A stretch of DNA of 20,819 bases from Humimonas sp964465015 (GCA_964465015.1 CAYXHP010000146.1:1-20819), one strand, 5' to 3'; shown: positions 7,863 through 15,785, counted from the first letter of the stretch. Numbers and translations are program-made. Notes: generated by a model from the sequence alone, not told the origin.

Positions 7863-9444
7863 CGCTCTCTTTCATGAGGTTTGTTACGCCGGTCCGCTCC
7901 CATCGTCCGTTCCGTCGAACCAGGGCCCCGGCGGCGTGCTCCATCCACAGGCGTAGCAGTCCGGGGCGCAAGTCTCCGGGTATGGCGGTCACCGGGCTCA
8001 CCTCGGGGTGGAAGCGCAGGCACGAGATCTCGGGGTGCTCCCTGGCCCTGGGTCCGGCGCGGCCATCTCGCCCGCCGACGGTGCGCTCCAGCACCCCGGC
8101 CCGGTCCAGGAGCCACAGCATGTGCTCCGCCCCGGCCGCCTCCTGGTGGACCGGCTGACGGGCGAGGGCCGCCAGACAGTCCTCGACCTGCTCGGGAGTA
8201 TACCCGCAAGCCTCCGGGTCGGCCCCCAGCGCCACGTGCATGCCCACGATCCGGCGACACTTCTCGCAGCGGCCGCACGGATGCACGCGGCCGTCCTCGA
8301 TGTGGGCGGCGTGGCAGGAGACCTGCTGCGCGTGGAGCTCCGGGTAGCGCGCGGCCAGGAGCCCCTGGATGAGGAGCTCGGAGAGAGGGCGCAGGATCGA
8401 GAGCTGCTCCAGCGGCCATCCCTTGCGGTGGTAGAAGCGGGTGAGGGCGGCGTCGAACCAGATGCTCTGGTCGTAGAGACCGTCGTAGTGGGTCACACCC
8501 CGGTGCCGGAGCCGCCGCGAGGTGTCGAACTCGTCCCCGATGAGGAGCCGCCCCGCCCCGCGGCGGCGGAGCACCGGGAGCGCCCCGAACAGGAAGACGG
8601 CCACCGTCCACAGGCGGATCGGGTACTCGTCCGAGCGCAGGCGGGAGAAGTCTTTCCGGACCATCGGGAGCCGTCCCAGCATCCATGCGAACACGCGGTC
8701 CGAGCTGGTCCATACCCGGGAGGTGCGGTCGGGACGGGTCGCGACCAGGTGGTGGTGGGCGTTCATGGCGGTGTACCAGTGCCGCCCGGACTCGTTGATG
8801 AAGACGGCCAGTGGCTCCTGGCCCAGCTCCTCGAGGAGGCCCTGGGTGAGGAGGCTGTCCTTGCCCCCGCTCGAGAGGACGGCGTGCAGCACGGGCCGGT
8901 CCCGAGACGAGGGGCGGCGGTGCCCCGAGCCCTTCGCCCTTCCGGTGGCCGGAGCCGCCGTGTCCGCCCCCGGCCCGCTCGCCCACGAGCCATCGCGTAC
9001 CGGACTCTCGACCGCATCCGGGAAAACCATGCGACTCCGCAGGTAGCTGTCCCGGCGGACGACCGGGAGCGAGGCGGCCCCACCGACCAGGAAGGGGTTC
9101 GGCTCCAGGAACTTCTTGACGTAGATCTCGCGGGCCGTGTTCTCGGCCATGGACGAGAGGAACGATCGATCCGCCGGGTCGAGCGGTCCGTGCAGGACGA
9201 CCTGGTCGGCGAACAGGCCGTAATTGAGCGCGAGCTGCGAGAGGATGAGCGCGGCGAGGTTGCGGTCCGCGGGGGCCTCCGGCGAGAACACGTCTTCCTC
9301 GTACCGGTAGGCGAGCTCGGTCGTCTCTCGGCGCCGTCCCCGCACCACCGTGTAGGAGGCGGAGATGCGGCGAGGCTCGATCGTGGCGGCGCCCACCTCG
9401 AGCCGGTCCATCACCCCCAGCGCGGCCAGGGGGTCGGCCCTCAC
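7846..9444 (-). CDS. PP-loop ATPase with QueC-like cysteine cluster; possible MurL-type glutamate epimerase relative
   Basis: The protein has 532 residues from a GTG at 9444. The open frame extends 163 codons further upstream but only through the DUF1611 gene in another frame, so the shorter start is right. GGGAG lies five bases before it. Residues 1-145 form an N-terminal domain, then a low-complexity linker (about 150-183). The PP-loop signature SSGGKDS is at 191-197, typical of enzymes that split ATP to AMP and pyrophosphate. A cysteine set (Cys377, Cys390, Cys393, Cys396; HPCGRCEKC) resembles the zinc site of QueC. MurL, which inverts the terminal glutamate of a peptidoglycan precursor with ATP to AMP, is the best functional analogy I know, but I cannot verify homology. 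A QueC/ExsB-like ligase of unknown substrate is the alternative. Confidence 0.75.
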   Translation of the reverse strand: MRADPLAALGVMDRLEVGAATIEPRRISASYTVVRGRRRETTELAYRYEEDVFSPEAPADRNLAALILSQLALNYGLFADQVVLHGPLDPADRSFLSSMAENTAREIYVKKFLEPNPFLVGGAASLPVVRRDSYLRSRMVFPDAVESPVRDGSWASGPGADTAAPATGRAKGSGHRRPSSRDRPVLHAVLSSGGKDSLLTQGLLEELGQEPLAVFINESGRHWYTAMNAHHHLVATRPDRTSRVWTSSDRVFAWMLGRLPMVRKDFSRLRSDEYPIRLWTVAVFLFGALPVLRRRGAGRLLIGDEFDTSRRLRHRGVTHYDGLYDQSIWFDAALTRFYHRKGWPLEQLSILRPLSELLIQGLLAARYPELHAQQVSCHAAHIEDGRVHPCGRCEKCRRIVGMHVALGADPEACGYTPEQVEDCLAALARQPVHQEAAGAEHMLWLLDRAGVLERTVGGRDGRAGPRAREHPEISCLRFHPEVSPVTAIPGDLRPGLLRLWMEHAAGALVRRNGRWERTGVTNLMKESGGRDR

Positions 9445-10544
9445 GCCCGCTCCCGGCCGGGCCCGTGCGCCTCGATCAGCGGGCGAAGCGTCTCGACCAG
9501 TCGTGTCGGTCCGTCCCGGAGGACGTCGATCGTGGGGAGACCCGTCTCCTCCTCGATCTCGCGACAGGCGGCGGGGATCTCGTCGGGGGCCATCGCCTCG
9601 TGGTTCAGCGTGATGGCGACCACCGGGACATCCGAGAGGATCTCGATGGCCTGGATCTGCCGGGGGAGCGGGTGCAGCGGGTATCCCGGAAACCCATCGT
9701 ACTCGAGCCGGCGGGGGGCGTGCTGAAGGATCACCGCGTGCGGCCGGCCGGCCGCCAGGAGCTCGAAGCCGCCCGGGTAGGCCGGGTTCATGAGGCTCCC
9801 CTGTCCCTCGAGCACCAGGACGCGCGGGTGCTGCTCGCTCCAGGCTCTCCAGATGGCGTGCTCGATCTCGCCCGCCACGAAGTCGCTCACGATGGAGTCG
9901 AGCACGATCCCGTAGCGCGCGCCCTGCATCCACGCCGTCTGCCCGGTGCCGATGAGCTCGGTCGGAAAGCCCGCCTCTCGGAGAGCATCGACCAGGAGCC
10001 AGGCGGTCGTGCGCTTGCCCACCGCCGAGTCGGTCCCGAGCGCCGCCACGCGGAACGCCCCGACCTGCTCGATGACGCCGCTGAAAAAGTGCAGCTGGTC
10101 GCGGGGGGGCGGGCGTCGCACGTCTCGGATCCGGGCGCCGCGCGCGGCGGCGAGGGCCGAGACCTCGGGGTCCTCGCCCAGGAAGTCGTGCAGACCCGAG
10201 TCCACGTCGAGCCCGAGCTCGAGCGCTCGCCGTACCGCCTCGCGCCCCGCGGGCGGAAGCCGCCCACCGTCGGGCGCCAGGCCGATGACCAGGTGCGTGG
10301 CCGGACGCCCCGCGGCACGCGCGATCTCGACGGCCTCGTCCACGCTCGAGACGACCGGGATGCCACGCTCGCGGCCGTCCAGCGCCTCCCCTGCGTCGCG
10401 CCCGGCCAGGGTGGAGTCCACCACGGAGAGGACCTCGTAGCGCGCGGTGCGGCGCACCAGCCCGTGCGCGGTCTTGCCATACGTCGTGGCGAAGGAGCCT
10501 TCGCAGTACACCACGGCCCGCCCCTCGGGCCAGGCCTCGCTCAC
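9441..10544 (-). CDS. DUF1611-family P-loop protein (DgcN-like)
   Basis: The protein has 367 residues. The N-terminal part has the family's YCEGSFATTYGKTAHGLVR stretch (13-31). The P-loop GTDSAVGKRT is at 170-179, followed by GTGQTAWMQG (199-208) and VLEGQGSLMNPAYPG (244-258), all typical of DUF1611. One characterised member, DgcN, is reported to N-acetylate D-glutamate in a pathway with the enolase-type racemase DgcA. An enolase-type epimerase lies three genes downstream here, which strengthens that link. Whether this protein uses D-glutamate is not shown by sequence. The GTG at 10544 overlaps the preceding stop (GTGA), and GGGAG is six bases upstream. The same GTGA junction occurs at its 3' end with the PP-loop gene. 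Confidence 0.84.
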   Translation of the reverse strand: MSEAWPEGRAVVYCEGSFATTYGKTAHGLVRRTARYEVLSVVDSTLAGRDAGEALDGRERGIPVVSSVDEAVEIARAAGRPATHLVIGLAPDGGRLPPAGREAVRRALELGLDVDSGLHDFLGEDPEVSALAAARGARIRDVRRPPPRDQLHFFSGVIEQVGAFRVAALGTDSAVGKRTTAWLLVDALREAGFPTELIGTGQTAWMQGARYGIVLDSIVSDFVAGEIEHAIWRAWSEQHPRVLVLEGQGSLMNPAYPGGFELLAAGRPHAVILQHAPRRLEYDGFPGYPLHPLPRQIQAIEILSDVPVVAITLNHEAMAPDEIPAACREIEEETGLPTIDVLRDGPTRLVETLRPLIEAHGPGRERA

Positions 10545-11719
10545 GCCCGTCTCCCGGTGAGGACCGCCACGTAGCGGTCCCCGGGAAGCGGCTCCTTGCG
10601 ATGCCGGTCGATGAGCACGGCGAGGCCGGCCGTGGAGGCCGGGAGCGCCTGGAGGCCCTCGTTCTCCCGGACGAGACGGGCGAAGGTGATCATCTCCCGA
10701 TCGCTCACGTCGTCGGCCCAGCCCCCGCTCGCCCGGATGGCCTCGAGCGCTTCGTCCCCGTCCGAGGAGTGCCAGTTGATGAGCGGCTCGCTCACCGCGG
10801 TCTCCCGTACGCGGGCGGGATCCAGGTCCTCGCAGGTCGTGAGGCCCTTCTGGAAGGACCGCACGATCGGGTTCTTCCCGGGCGAGGAGCCCGCGACGAC
10901 CCTGGGCATCCGGGAGGTCTTGCCGCGGCGATACAGGCTGGCGAAACCGCGATACACCCCCGCCAGGGTGGTCCCGTTCGAGACCGGGAGCGCGACGATC
11001 GCCGGGGCGTCACGAAGCTCGTCGAAGATCTCGCGAGCGATCTCGCCGTAGGCACGGAGCTGCAGTCCCGTGTTGGCGCCCCCGGGGTTGGCGTCGTAGA
11101 GCTCCTCTTCGGCGGCCCGCTCGCGCGAGACGTCGACGGCCGTCTCGTAGTCCCCCGGCACCCGGACGGTCTCCGAGCCGCGGCCCTCGATCTCCTGGAG
11201 CCGCCGCGTGTGGTAGCCTTCCGGGATGAAGACGACGCAGCGCAGGCCGGCCAGCGACGCCGCCAGCGCCACGGCCGCCCCGTAGTTGCCGCAGGAGGCG
11301 ACCGTCACTCCCTCGTACCCGAGCCGAAGGGCGTCCTGGACCTGGGCGAAGGCGATGCGGTCCTTCTGCGTGCCGGTCGGGTTGCCGCCCTCGAACTTCA
11401 GGTACAGCTGGCGGAGACCGAACTCCCGCTCGAGGTTCCGGGCCCGAACGAAGGCGGTGTCGCCGACCTCGGCGTCGATCAGGTCCTCGAACGCCTCCAG
11501 CCGGGTGCGGAGCGGCAGCCTGGGATCACCGGCCCGGTTCCAGATTTCCCCGGGCGCCGAGACGAGCGCCTCCGGATCGGGCGCCGCGCCATCGAGGAGC
11601 TCCAGCGAGCCGCCGTTGGAGAGAGCCGCCTCGGGCGTCGAGTTCGCGGGCGACGGCTCGACCGGTGGGTCGCCTCCCTCACCGGATCTCCCGCCACCGG
11701 ACGACGAGGTGGCGCTCAC
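10541..11719 (-). CDS. Threonine-synthase-like PLP-dependent enzyme (fold type II)
   Basis: The protein has 392 residues. The likely Schiff-base lysine is Lys119 in LKFEGGNPTGTQKDR, and the SCGNYGA loop (142-148) would hold the substrate carboxylate or phosphate. PVSNGTT follows as a probable PLP-phosphate contact. These are hallmarks of the threonine synthase / cysteine synthase group. The first 55 residues are serine/glycine/proline-rich and unlike catalytic sequence, so either a disordered extension or a later true start is possible. The GTG at 11719 overlaps the msrB stop (GTGA). The operon context argues against ordinary threonine synthesis, since no homoserine dehydrogenase or kinase is nearby. 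A beta-replacement or elimination on a phosphorylated or acylated hydroxy amino acid is more likely. Confidence 0.82.
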   Translation of the reverse strand: MSATSSSGGGRSGEGGDPPVEPSPANSTPEAALSNGGSLELLDGAAPDPEALVSAPGEIWNRAGDPRLPLRTRLEAFEDLIDAEVGDTAFVRARNLEREFGLRQLYLKFEGGNPTGTQKDRIAFAQVQDALRLGYEGVTVASCGNYGAAVALAASLAGLRCVVFIPEGYHTRRLQEIEGRGSETVRVPGDYETAVDVSRERAAEEELYDANPGGANTGLQLRAYGEIAREIFDELRDAPAIVALPVSNGTTLAGVYRGFASLYRRGKTSRMPRVVAGSSPGKNPIVRSFQKGLTTCEDLDPARVRETAVSEPLINWHSSDGDEALEAIRASGGWADDVSDREMITFARLVRENEGLQALPASTAGLAVLIDRHRKEPLPGDRYVAVLTGRRA

Positions 11720-12195
11720 CCGGGCTCGTCTCCGCGCCGGTCCTCGACCGAGTCGGCCGGACCCCGATCCGCCGGCGCGGTCTCAGCCGGCTCCAGGTCC
11801 AGGGAGGCCGAGTTCACACAGAAGCGAAGTCCGGTCGGGGCCGGCCCGTCGGGGAAGACGTGGCCCAGGTGGGCCCGGCACCGGGCGCACAGCACCTCGG
11901 TGCGCCGCATCCCATGGCTCCGGTCCTCGCGGGTGGCGACCGCTTCCGGGCGGGCCGGCGCGGTGAAGCTGGGCCAGCCGGAGCCCGAGTGGAACTTGGC
12001 ATCCGACCGGAACAGCTCGCCGCCGCAGCAGGCGCACCGGTAGGTGCCCGGCGTCTCGGTGTCCAGGTAGATGCCGGTGAAGGGCGGCTCCGTCCCGCCG
12101 CGGCGCGCGATGCGGTACTGCTCCTCGGTGAGTCGCTCCCGCCACTCCTCGTCCGAGAGCGTGGCGGGATCACGCATCCGGCTTTCCTCGCTCAT
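11716..12195 (-). CDS. msrB: Peptide-methionine (R)-S-oxide reductase MsrB
   Basis: The protein has 159 residues. The ATG at 12195 is preceded by a long purine-rich GGGAGAGGAGAGG. The MsrB domain covers about 10-135: CACCGGELF (first zinc CxxC), KFHSGSGWPSF, VLCARCRAHLGHVF (second CxxC), and the catalytic cysteine in LRFCVNSASL. It reduces methionine-R-sulfoxide in proteins and needs thioredoxin or a similar reductant. No signal peptide is present, so it acts in the cytoplasm. The C-terminal 25 residues are an acidic, proline-rich extension beyond the family core. It is the first well-supported gene of the overlapping operon, and a possible short ORF overlaps its start. Its link to the amino-acid enzymes downstream may be only transcriptional. 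Confidence 0.93.
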   Translation of the reverse strand: MSEESRMRDPATLSDEEWRERLTEEQYRIARRGGTEPPFTGIYLDTETPGTYRCACCGGELFRSDAKFHSGSGWPSFTAPARPEAVATREDRSHGMRRTEVLCARCRAHLGHVFPDGPAPTGLRFCVNSASLDLEPAETAPADRGPADSVEDRRGDEPG

Positions 12196-12338
12196 CCTCT
12201 CCTCTCCCTCGCGCTCGGCCTGCTCCGGCGGGCCTCCCCGGTGTGCTCGTCCAAGGCGCGGCGCCAGCGGGGAAATTCGCCCACGAACTCCCGAATCACG
12301 GTGGAAGGCATACACCTTCGGGGCCCGGCATGTCCCAT
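12192..12338 (-). CDS. Possible 48-residue small ORF overlapping the msrB start
   Basis: The ATG at 12338 is preceded by GGGAGGAG with a three-base gap, one of the strongest ribosome binding sites in the window. The frame ends in a TGA that overlaps the msrB ATG (ATGA), the same coupling style used at later junctions of this operon. The product contains a hydrophobic-aromatic stretch (VIREFVGEFPRWRRALDEHTG, shown only in part: residues 14-24 VIREFVGEFPR) followed by an arginine-rich tail. I recognise no family. An internal ATG at residue 10 also has a purine-rich site upstream. It could be a leader peptide controlling the operon or a small protein, or chance in GC-rich DNA. Confidence 0.4.
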   Translation of the reverse strand: MGHAGPRRCMPSTVIREFVGEFPRWRRALDEHTGEARRSRPSARERRG

Positions 12339-12493
12339 GGCTCCTCCCGATCCACCCGGGAGCCCCGTCGACGTCCCCCCGGGGCCGCCAGGAACTTTTC
12401 GGGCGCTCGAGCGTGAGGTTACCTTGCGCCCGCCTCGGGAGGTAGGCGGGCCGCGAGTCGAGGCGGTGCGCGAAGGGGAGGCGGAGGCGCGGC
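12339..12493. other. Divergent intergenic region upstream of the operon and the beta-barrel gene
   Basis: This gap must contain the promoter of the 12338-5905 operon and of the plus-strand gene at 12494. I could not find a convincing -35/-10 pair on either strand. If the small ORF is not real, the gap starts at 12196 (298 bp) and includes a weak stem GAAGG/CCTTC at 12304-12319. Confidence 0.5.
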
Positions 12494-13477
12494 ATGCGAA
12501 CACGAAACGGGGCTCGGGCGCTGCTGGCGGGCGCGGCCCTCCTGCTCGGGACTTCGGGCGCCGCTCGCGGTCAGGGCGTGCCCCACTCCATCGAGCTCCT
12601 GGCGGCCCAGAACGCCCGCCTCTACCTGCACCCCGTCACGACGGGTGCCGGGGCGGCGCTCAACACCAGCTGGTATCGCACCGCCCACGTACACCCGTTT
12701 CTACACTTCGACGTGGGTGTCGCCGCCACGGGCGCGCTGGTACCCAAACGTGACGACGTCTTCCATCCCATCCTCCCCGACCGGATCACCTACGGCGGGG
12801 AGACCTTCCAGGATCCCTACGGCTCGGGTCGAGGGCCGGCCACTCCCACGGCGGTCGGATCGGGCGCGGGTATCGTGCTCCAGCCGAAGGGTGATTTCCG
12901 CCAGGCCCTCCTCACGGCTGGCCAAAACCCGGGCACGTACGCGCTCGCGTTCCCCAAGGGGTACGACATTCCCGCCGTCCCCCTGGCGGTGCTCCAGGCG
13001 CGGGCGGGGCTGCCGTTCGGGACCCAGGTCAACTTCCGGTACCTGCCGCCGATCACCGTCGATCCCGATCTCGGTGCGGTGAAGTCGGTCGGGGTCGGAC
13101 TCGAGCACTCGATCACTCACTGGTTCCCCGGATTCCCCCTCGACATAGCGGTCGAGGGGGCGCTCGAATCGCTGCACGTGGGCCAGTACATGGATGCCTC
13201 GGCCCGCAACGCGTCCCTCATCGTCGGTCGAGACTTCTCCGTACTCTCCCTGTTCGTGGCCGGAGAGGTCGAGCACTCCGAGGCGACGGTCCACTACACG
13301 GTGCACAATTCGAACCTGCCCGACGACCAGCTCACCGTGAGCTTCCACGACCGGGGAGACAACACGGCTCGCGTCACGGCGGGCTTCAGTCTCGACTTCC
13401 TCATCCTCAAGCTCACGGCGGCCTACTCGCACTCCAGCTACGATGTCGTGAACGCGGGGATCAGCTTCGGCTACTGA
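12494..13477 (+). CDS. Secreted outer-membrane beta-barrel-like protein, family uncertain
   Basis: The protein has 327 residues. The ATG at 12494 has GGAGG-type sequence 8-12 bases upstream. Residues 1-27 form a signal peptide with cleavage after ARG-Q. The rest is rich in alternating polar and hydrophobic beta segments and ends in NAGISFGY; a terminal aromatic residue is typical of outer-membrane barrels. Features include a conserved-looking GVGLEHSITHWFPGFPLDIAVEG (split here: GVGLEHSITHW at about 198-208). The general layout resembles the DUF6588 family, but I cannot check this. No function is assigned. Its stop lies inside the convergent SDR gene (seven-base overlap). Confidence 0.8.
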   Translation: MRTRNGARALLAGAALLLGTSGAARGQGVPHSIELLAAQNARLYLHPVTTGAGAALNTSWYRTAHVHPFLHFDVGVAATGALVPKRDDVFHPILPDRITYGGETFQDPYGSGRGPATPTAVGSGAGIVLQPKGDFRQALLTAGQNPGTYALAFPKGYDIPAVPLAVLQARAGLPFGTQVNFRYLPPITVDPDLGAVKSVGVGLEHSITHWFPGFPLDIAVEGALESLHVGQYMDASARNASLIVGRDFSVLSLFVAGEVEHSEATVHYTVHNSNLPDDQLTVSFHDRGDNTARVTAGFSLDFLILKLTAAYSHSSYDVVNAGISFGY

Positions 13478-14352
13478 GGCGGACGCCCGCCCGGCGTCTC
13501 CAGCGGCGGGCTCCGCCGGAGCCGCTCGCCGCCGTCGACCACGAAGATCGAGCCTGTGATCCACTCGCCGGCGTCGGACGCCAGGTAGGCCACCATGTTC
13601 GCGATGTCGGCCGGACGGCCCACCCGTCCGCAGGGGATGGACGCGCGGGCGTAGGCTTCGGCGTGCCGGTCGCCGCCGAAGGGATCGGGGCCGTCAGCGT
13701 CGGAGCCGGCCGCGAACGCCTTCGTGACGCCCCGGGTCGGCACGGGGCCCGGAGCCACGGCGTTGACGGTGATGTGGTGCGAGGCCCATTCGAGGGCGAG
13801 CGTGCGGGTGAGGGCGTCGATGCCCGCCTTGGCCGCCGTGGCGTGCGCCATGCCGGGCCACCCGCCGTAGTGCAGGGTCATGGAGATCGAGACGATGCGC
13901 CCCCAGCCGGCGGCGCGCATGTGCGGGAATGCGGCCTGCGAGGCGTAGAACGTCCCGTACAGGTCCGTCTCCACGACGGCTCGCCACCCGCCGGGGCTCA
14001 GCTGCTCGGCCGGGCAGTAGAAGTTGCCCGCCGCGTCGTTGACGAGGATGTGCAGACCGCCCAGCTCTTCCGCCGCCCGGTCGGCGGCGGACCGAATGGA
14101 CTCGGGTTCCCGGACGTTGGCCGGAAGGGCCACGATCTTCCGGCCGAAGAGACGACGGAGCTCATCGGCGGCGGGCTCCAGGTGATCCGGGTCGCGGCTC
14201 GCGAGCGCGACGTCGGCTCCGTAGCGTGCCAGGCAGCGGGCGATGCCGAAGCCGATGCCCGTCCCGCCTCCCGTGACCAGGGCCACGCGGCCGCTGAGCA
14301 GGTTCTCGCGGAACGGCGACGGATCCGCATCACGGGTGCGGGATTCGGGCAC
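13471..14352 (-). CDS. Short-chain dehydrogenase, 2,4-dienoyl-CoA reductase-like
   Basis: The protein has 293 residues. The GTG at 14352 is supported by AGGAG seven bases upstream. The cofactor motif TGGGTGIG is at 27-34 and the NDAAGN motif (usually NNAAGN) at 105-110. The active site does not show YxxxK. The corresponding segment is TLHYGGWPGMAHATAAKAG (159-177), with His170 and Lys175 and an alanine where the tyrosine would be. This pattern is what bacterial and mitochondrial 2,4-dienoyl-CoA reductases show, so it is a family feature and not decay. Such enzymes use NADPH to remove double bonds from unsaturated acyl-CoA during beta-oxidation. No other fatty acid gene is adjacent. A conventional SDR on another substrate remains possible. 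Confidence 0.87.
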   Translation of the reverse strand: MPESRTRDADPSPFRENLLSGRVALVTGGGTGIGFGIARCLARYGADVALASRDPDHLEPAADELRRLFGRKIVALPANVREPESIRSAADRAAEELGGLHILVNDAAGNFYCPAEQLSPGGWRAVVETDLYGTFYASQAAFPHMRAAGWGRIVSISMTLHYGGWPGMAHATAAKAGIDALTRTLALEWASHHITVNAVAPGPVPTRGVTKAFAAGSDADGPDPFGGDRHAEAYARASIPCGRVGRPADIANMVAYLASDAGEWITGSIFVVDGGERLRRSPPLETPGGRPPQ

Positions 14353-14393
14353 GGAATCTCTCCTGTTTCACGATCGCACCGGGGGACCGAGGC

Positions 14394-14422
14394 AGGCTAG
14401 AGTCGGACCTCCGCTCGAACAA
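14394..14422 (-). promoter_or_regulatory. Weak promoter candidate for the SDR gene
   Basis: On the minus strand TTGTTC (14422-14417) and TAGCCT (14399-14394) are 17 bases apart, with a leader of about 35 bases to the GTG at 14352. The -10 match is poor. The 95-bp gap must also hold the antiporter promoter, which I could not identify. Confidence 0.28.
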
Positions 14423-14447
14423 GCCCGAGACCTGGAGACCCTTCCGA

Positions 14448-15785
14448 GTGGCCGGACGCGATCTCGTCCAGAGGATCTTCACCTTCGTGGCCCTCCTGGC
14501 CCTCATGTGGGTCGTCCGGGGCTACGAGGCCGCAGCGGGGCCCGGCCCCGGCGCGACCGCCATGGCGCTCGGCTTCCTCCTGCTGGCCGCTTTCCTGGGA
14601 GGACAGATCGCTTCGGGAGCCGGGCTCTCGCGCATCACGGGTTATCTCCTGGTGGGTCTCCTCGTGGGCCCCGGAGCCCTGGGCCTCCTCCGCCCGGAGG
14701 ATGTCGACCGGCTCCGAGTCCTGGACGACGTCGCCATCGCGCTCATCGCGCTCACGGCGGGCGGCGAGCTCCGGCTGTCCGAGCTGCGGGGGATGGGACG
14801 CGCCCTGGCGTCCATCACGCTGGTGGGCACGGCGATTCTGTTCGCGTGCGTGGCGGGATCGGTGGCGCTCCTGTCGGCCTGGCTCCCGTTCACGGCCGGC
14901 CGGCCCCTGGCCCTGGTGCTCACGGTCGCGGTGGTGTTCGGCTCGGTGGCCATCGCCAGCAGCCCCTCGGTGGCCATCGCTGTGATCACCGACACGCGCT
15001 CCCGGGGCCCGGTGAGCTCCACTGTCCTCGGCGTGACGGTCCTCAAGGACGTCCTGGTGATCGTGGCCTTCGCGGCCGCGCTGTCGGTGGCGTACACGGT
15101 GCTCGAGCCCGCCGGCGCCGCGTCCGGCACGGGGCTGGGTCTGGGACTGGCCGCCGAGATCGGCGGCTCGCTGGTAGCCGGCGGGCTGCTCGGGATCCTC
15201 ATCGCGGGCTACCTCCACTGGGTCGGACGTCAGATGGTGCTGTTCACCCTGGGCATCGCCTGGCTGGCCGCGGAGCTGGCCGCGGCCTTCCACCTGGAGC
15301 TCCTCCTCGTCGGACTCGCGGCGGGCTTCACCCTGGAGAACCTGCTCCCGGTGGAGGGGGCCCGTTTCGTCGATGGGCTGGAGGACGCCTCGCTCCCGCT
15401 CTACGCCCTGTTCTTCAGCCTGGCCGGCTCCGCCGTGCACCTGGGCGAGCTGGCCCACCTGTGGACGTGGGCGGTCCTCTTCGTCGCCATCCGGGCGCTG
15501 GGCCTGTGGGCCGGGACGCTGGCGGGGGCCCGGTTGGGCCGCGCCCCCGAGGTCGTGGGACGCTGGGCCTGGCTCGGGTTCATCTCGCAGGCCGGGGTGG
15601 CGCTCGGGATGGTCACGATCCTGTCCCGCGCGTTCCCCACGTGGGGAGCCGAGCTCCGGACCCTGTTCGTGGCCATGGTGGCCGTGCACGAGCTGGCCGG
15701 ACCGGTCGCGCTGCAATGGGCCCTGGAGCACAGCGGCGAGGCGGGCCGGGCGCTCCCGACCGGCCCGGAGGGCTCGCCGGGCTAG
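14448..15785 (+). CDS. CPA2-family cation/proton antiporter (Kef/NapA type)
   Basis: The protein has 445 residues with about twelve hydrophobic segments and belongs in the inner membrane. GLSRITGYLLVGLLVGPGALGLL (segment begins near residue 60) is the characteristic second-repeat helix of CPA2 exchangers. LDDVAIALIALTAGGELRL follows, then a region with SSPSVAIAVITDTRSRGPVSSTVLGVTVLKD (around 177-206) matching the NapA/Kef core, where the acidic residue in VLKD would face the ion path. No RCK/TrkA domain is attached, so this is the transport part alone. Na+/H+ or K+/H+ exchange is likely; the ion cannot be read. The GTG at 14448 has GGAG ten bases upstream. The stop shares four bases (CTAG) with the stop of the convergent small gene. 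Confidence 0.88.
   Translation: MAGRDLVQRIFTFVALLALMWVVRGYEAAAGPGPGATAMALGFLLLAAFLGGQIASGAGLSRITGYLLVGLLVGPGALGLLRPEDVDRLRVLDDVAIALIALTAGGELRLSELRGMGRALASITLVGTAILFACVAGSVALLSAWLPFTAGRPLALVLTVAVVFGSVAIASSPSVAIAVITDTRSRGPVSSTVLGVTVLKDVLVIVAFAAALSVAYTVLEPAGAASGTGLGLGLAAEIGGSLVAGGLLGILIAGYLHWVGRQMVLFTLGIAWLAAELAAAFHLELLLVGLAAGFTLENLLPVEGARFVDGLEDASLPLYALFFSLAGSAVHLGELAHLWTWAVLFVAIRALGLWAGTLAGARLGRAPEVVGRWAWLGFISQAGVALGMVTILSRAFPTWGAELRTLFVAMVAVHELAGPVALQWALEHSGEAGRALPTGPEGSPG

Noticed and set aside
9445..9933. N-terminal extension of the PP-loop protein to 9933
   Set aside because: These 163 codons read inside the DUF1611 gene in another frame and are Arg/Gly/Pro-rich. The GTG at 9444 with its own ribosome binding site and GTGA overlap is the better start.
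13471..14352. SDR active site treated as broken because the YxxxK tyrosine is missing
   Set aside because: The AHxxAAK pattern is the normal arrangement in 2,4-dienoyl-CoA reductase-type SDRs, so it is a family trait and not a sign of decay.
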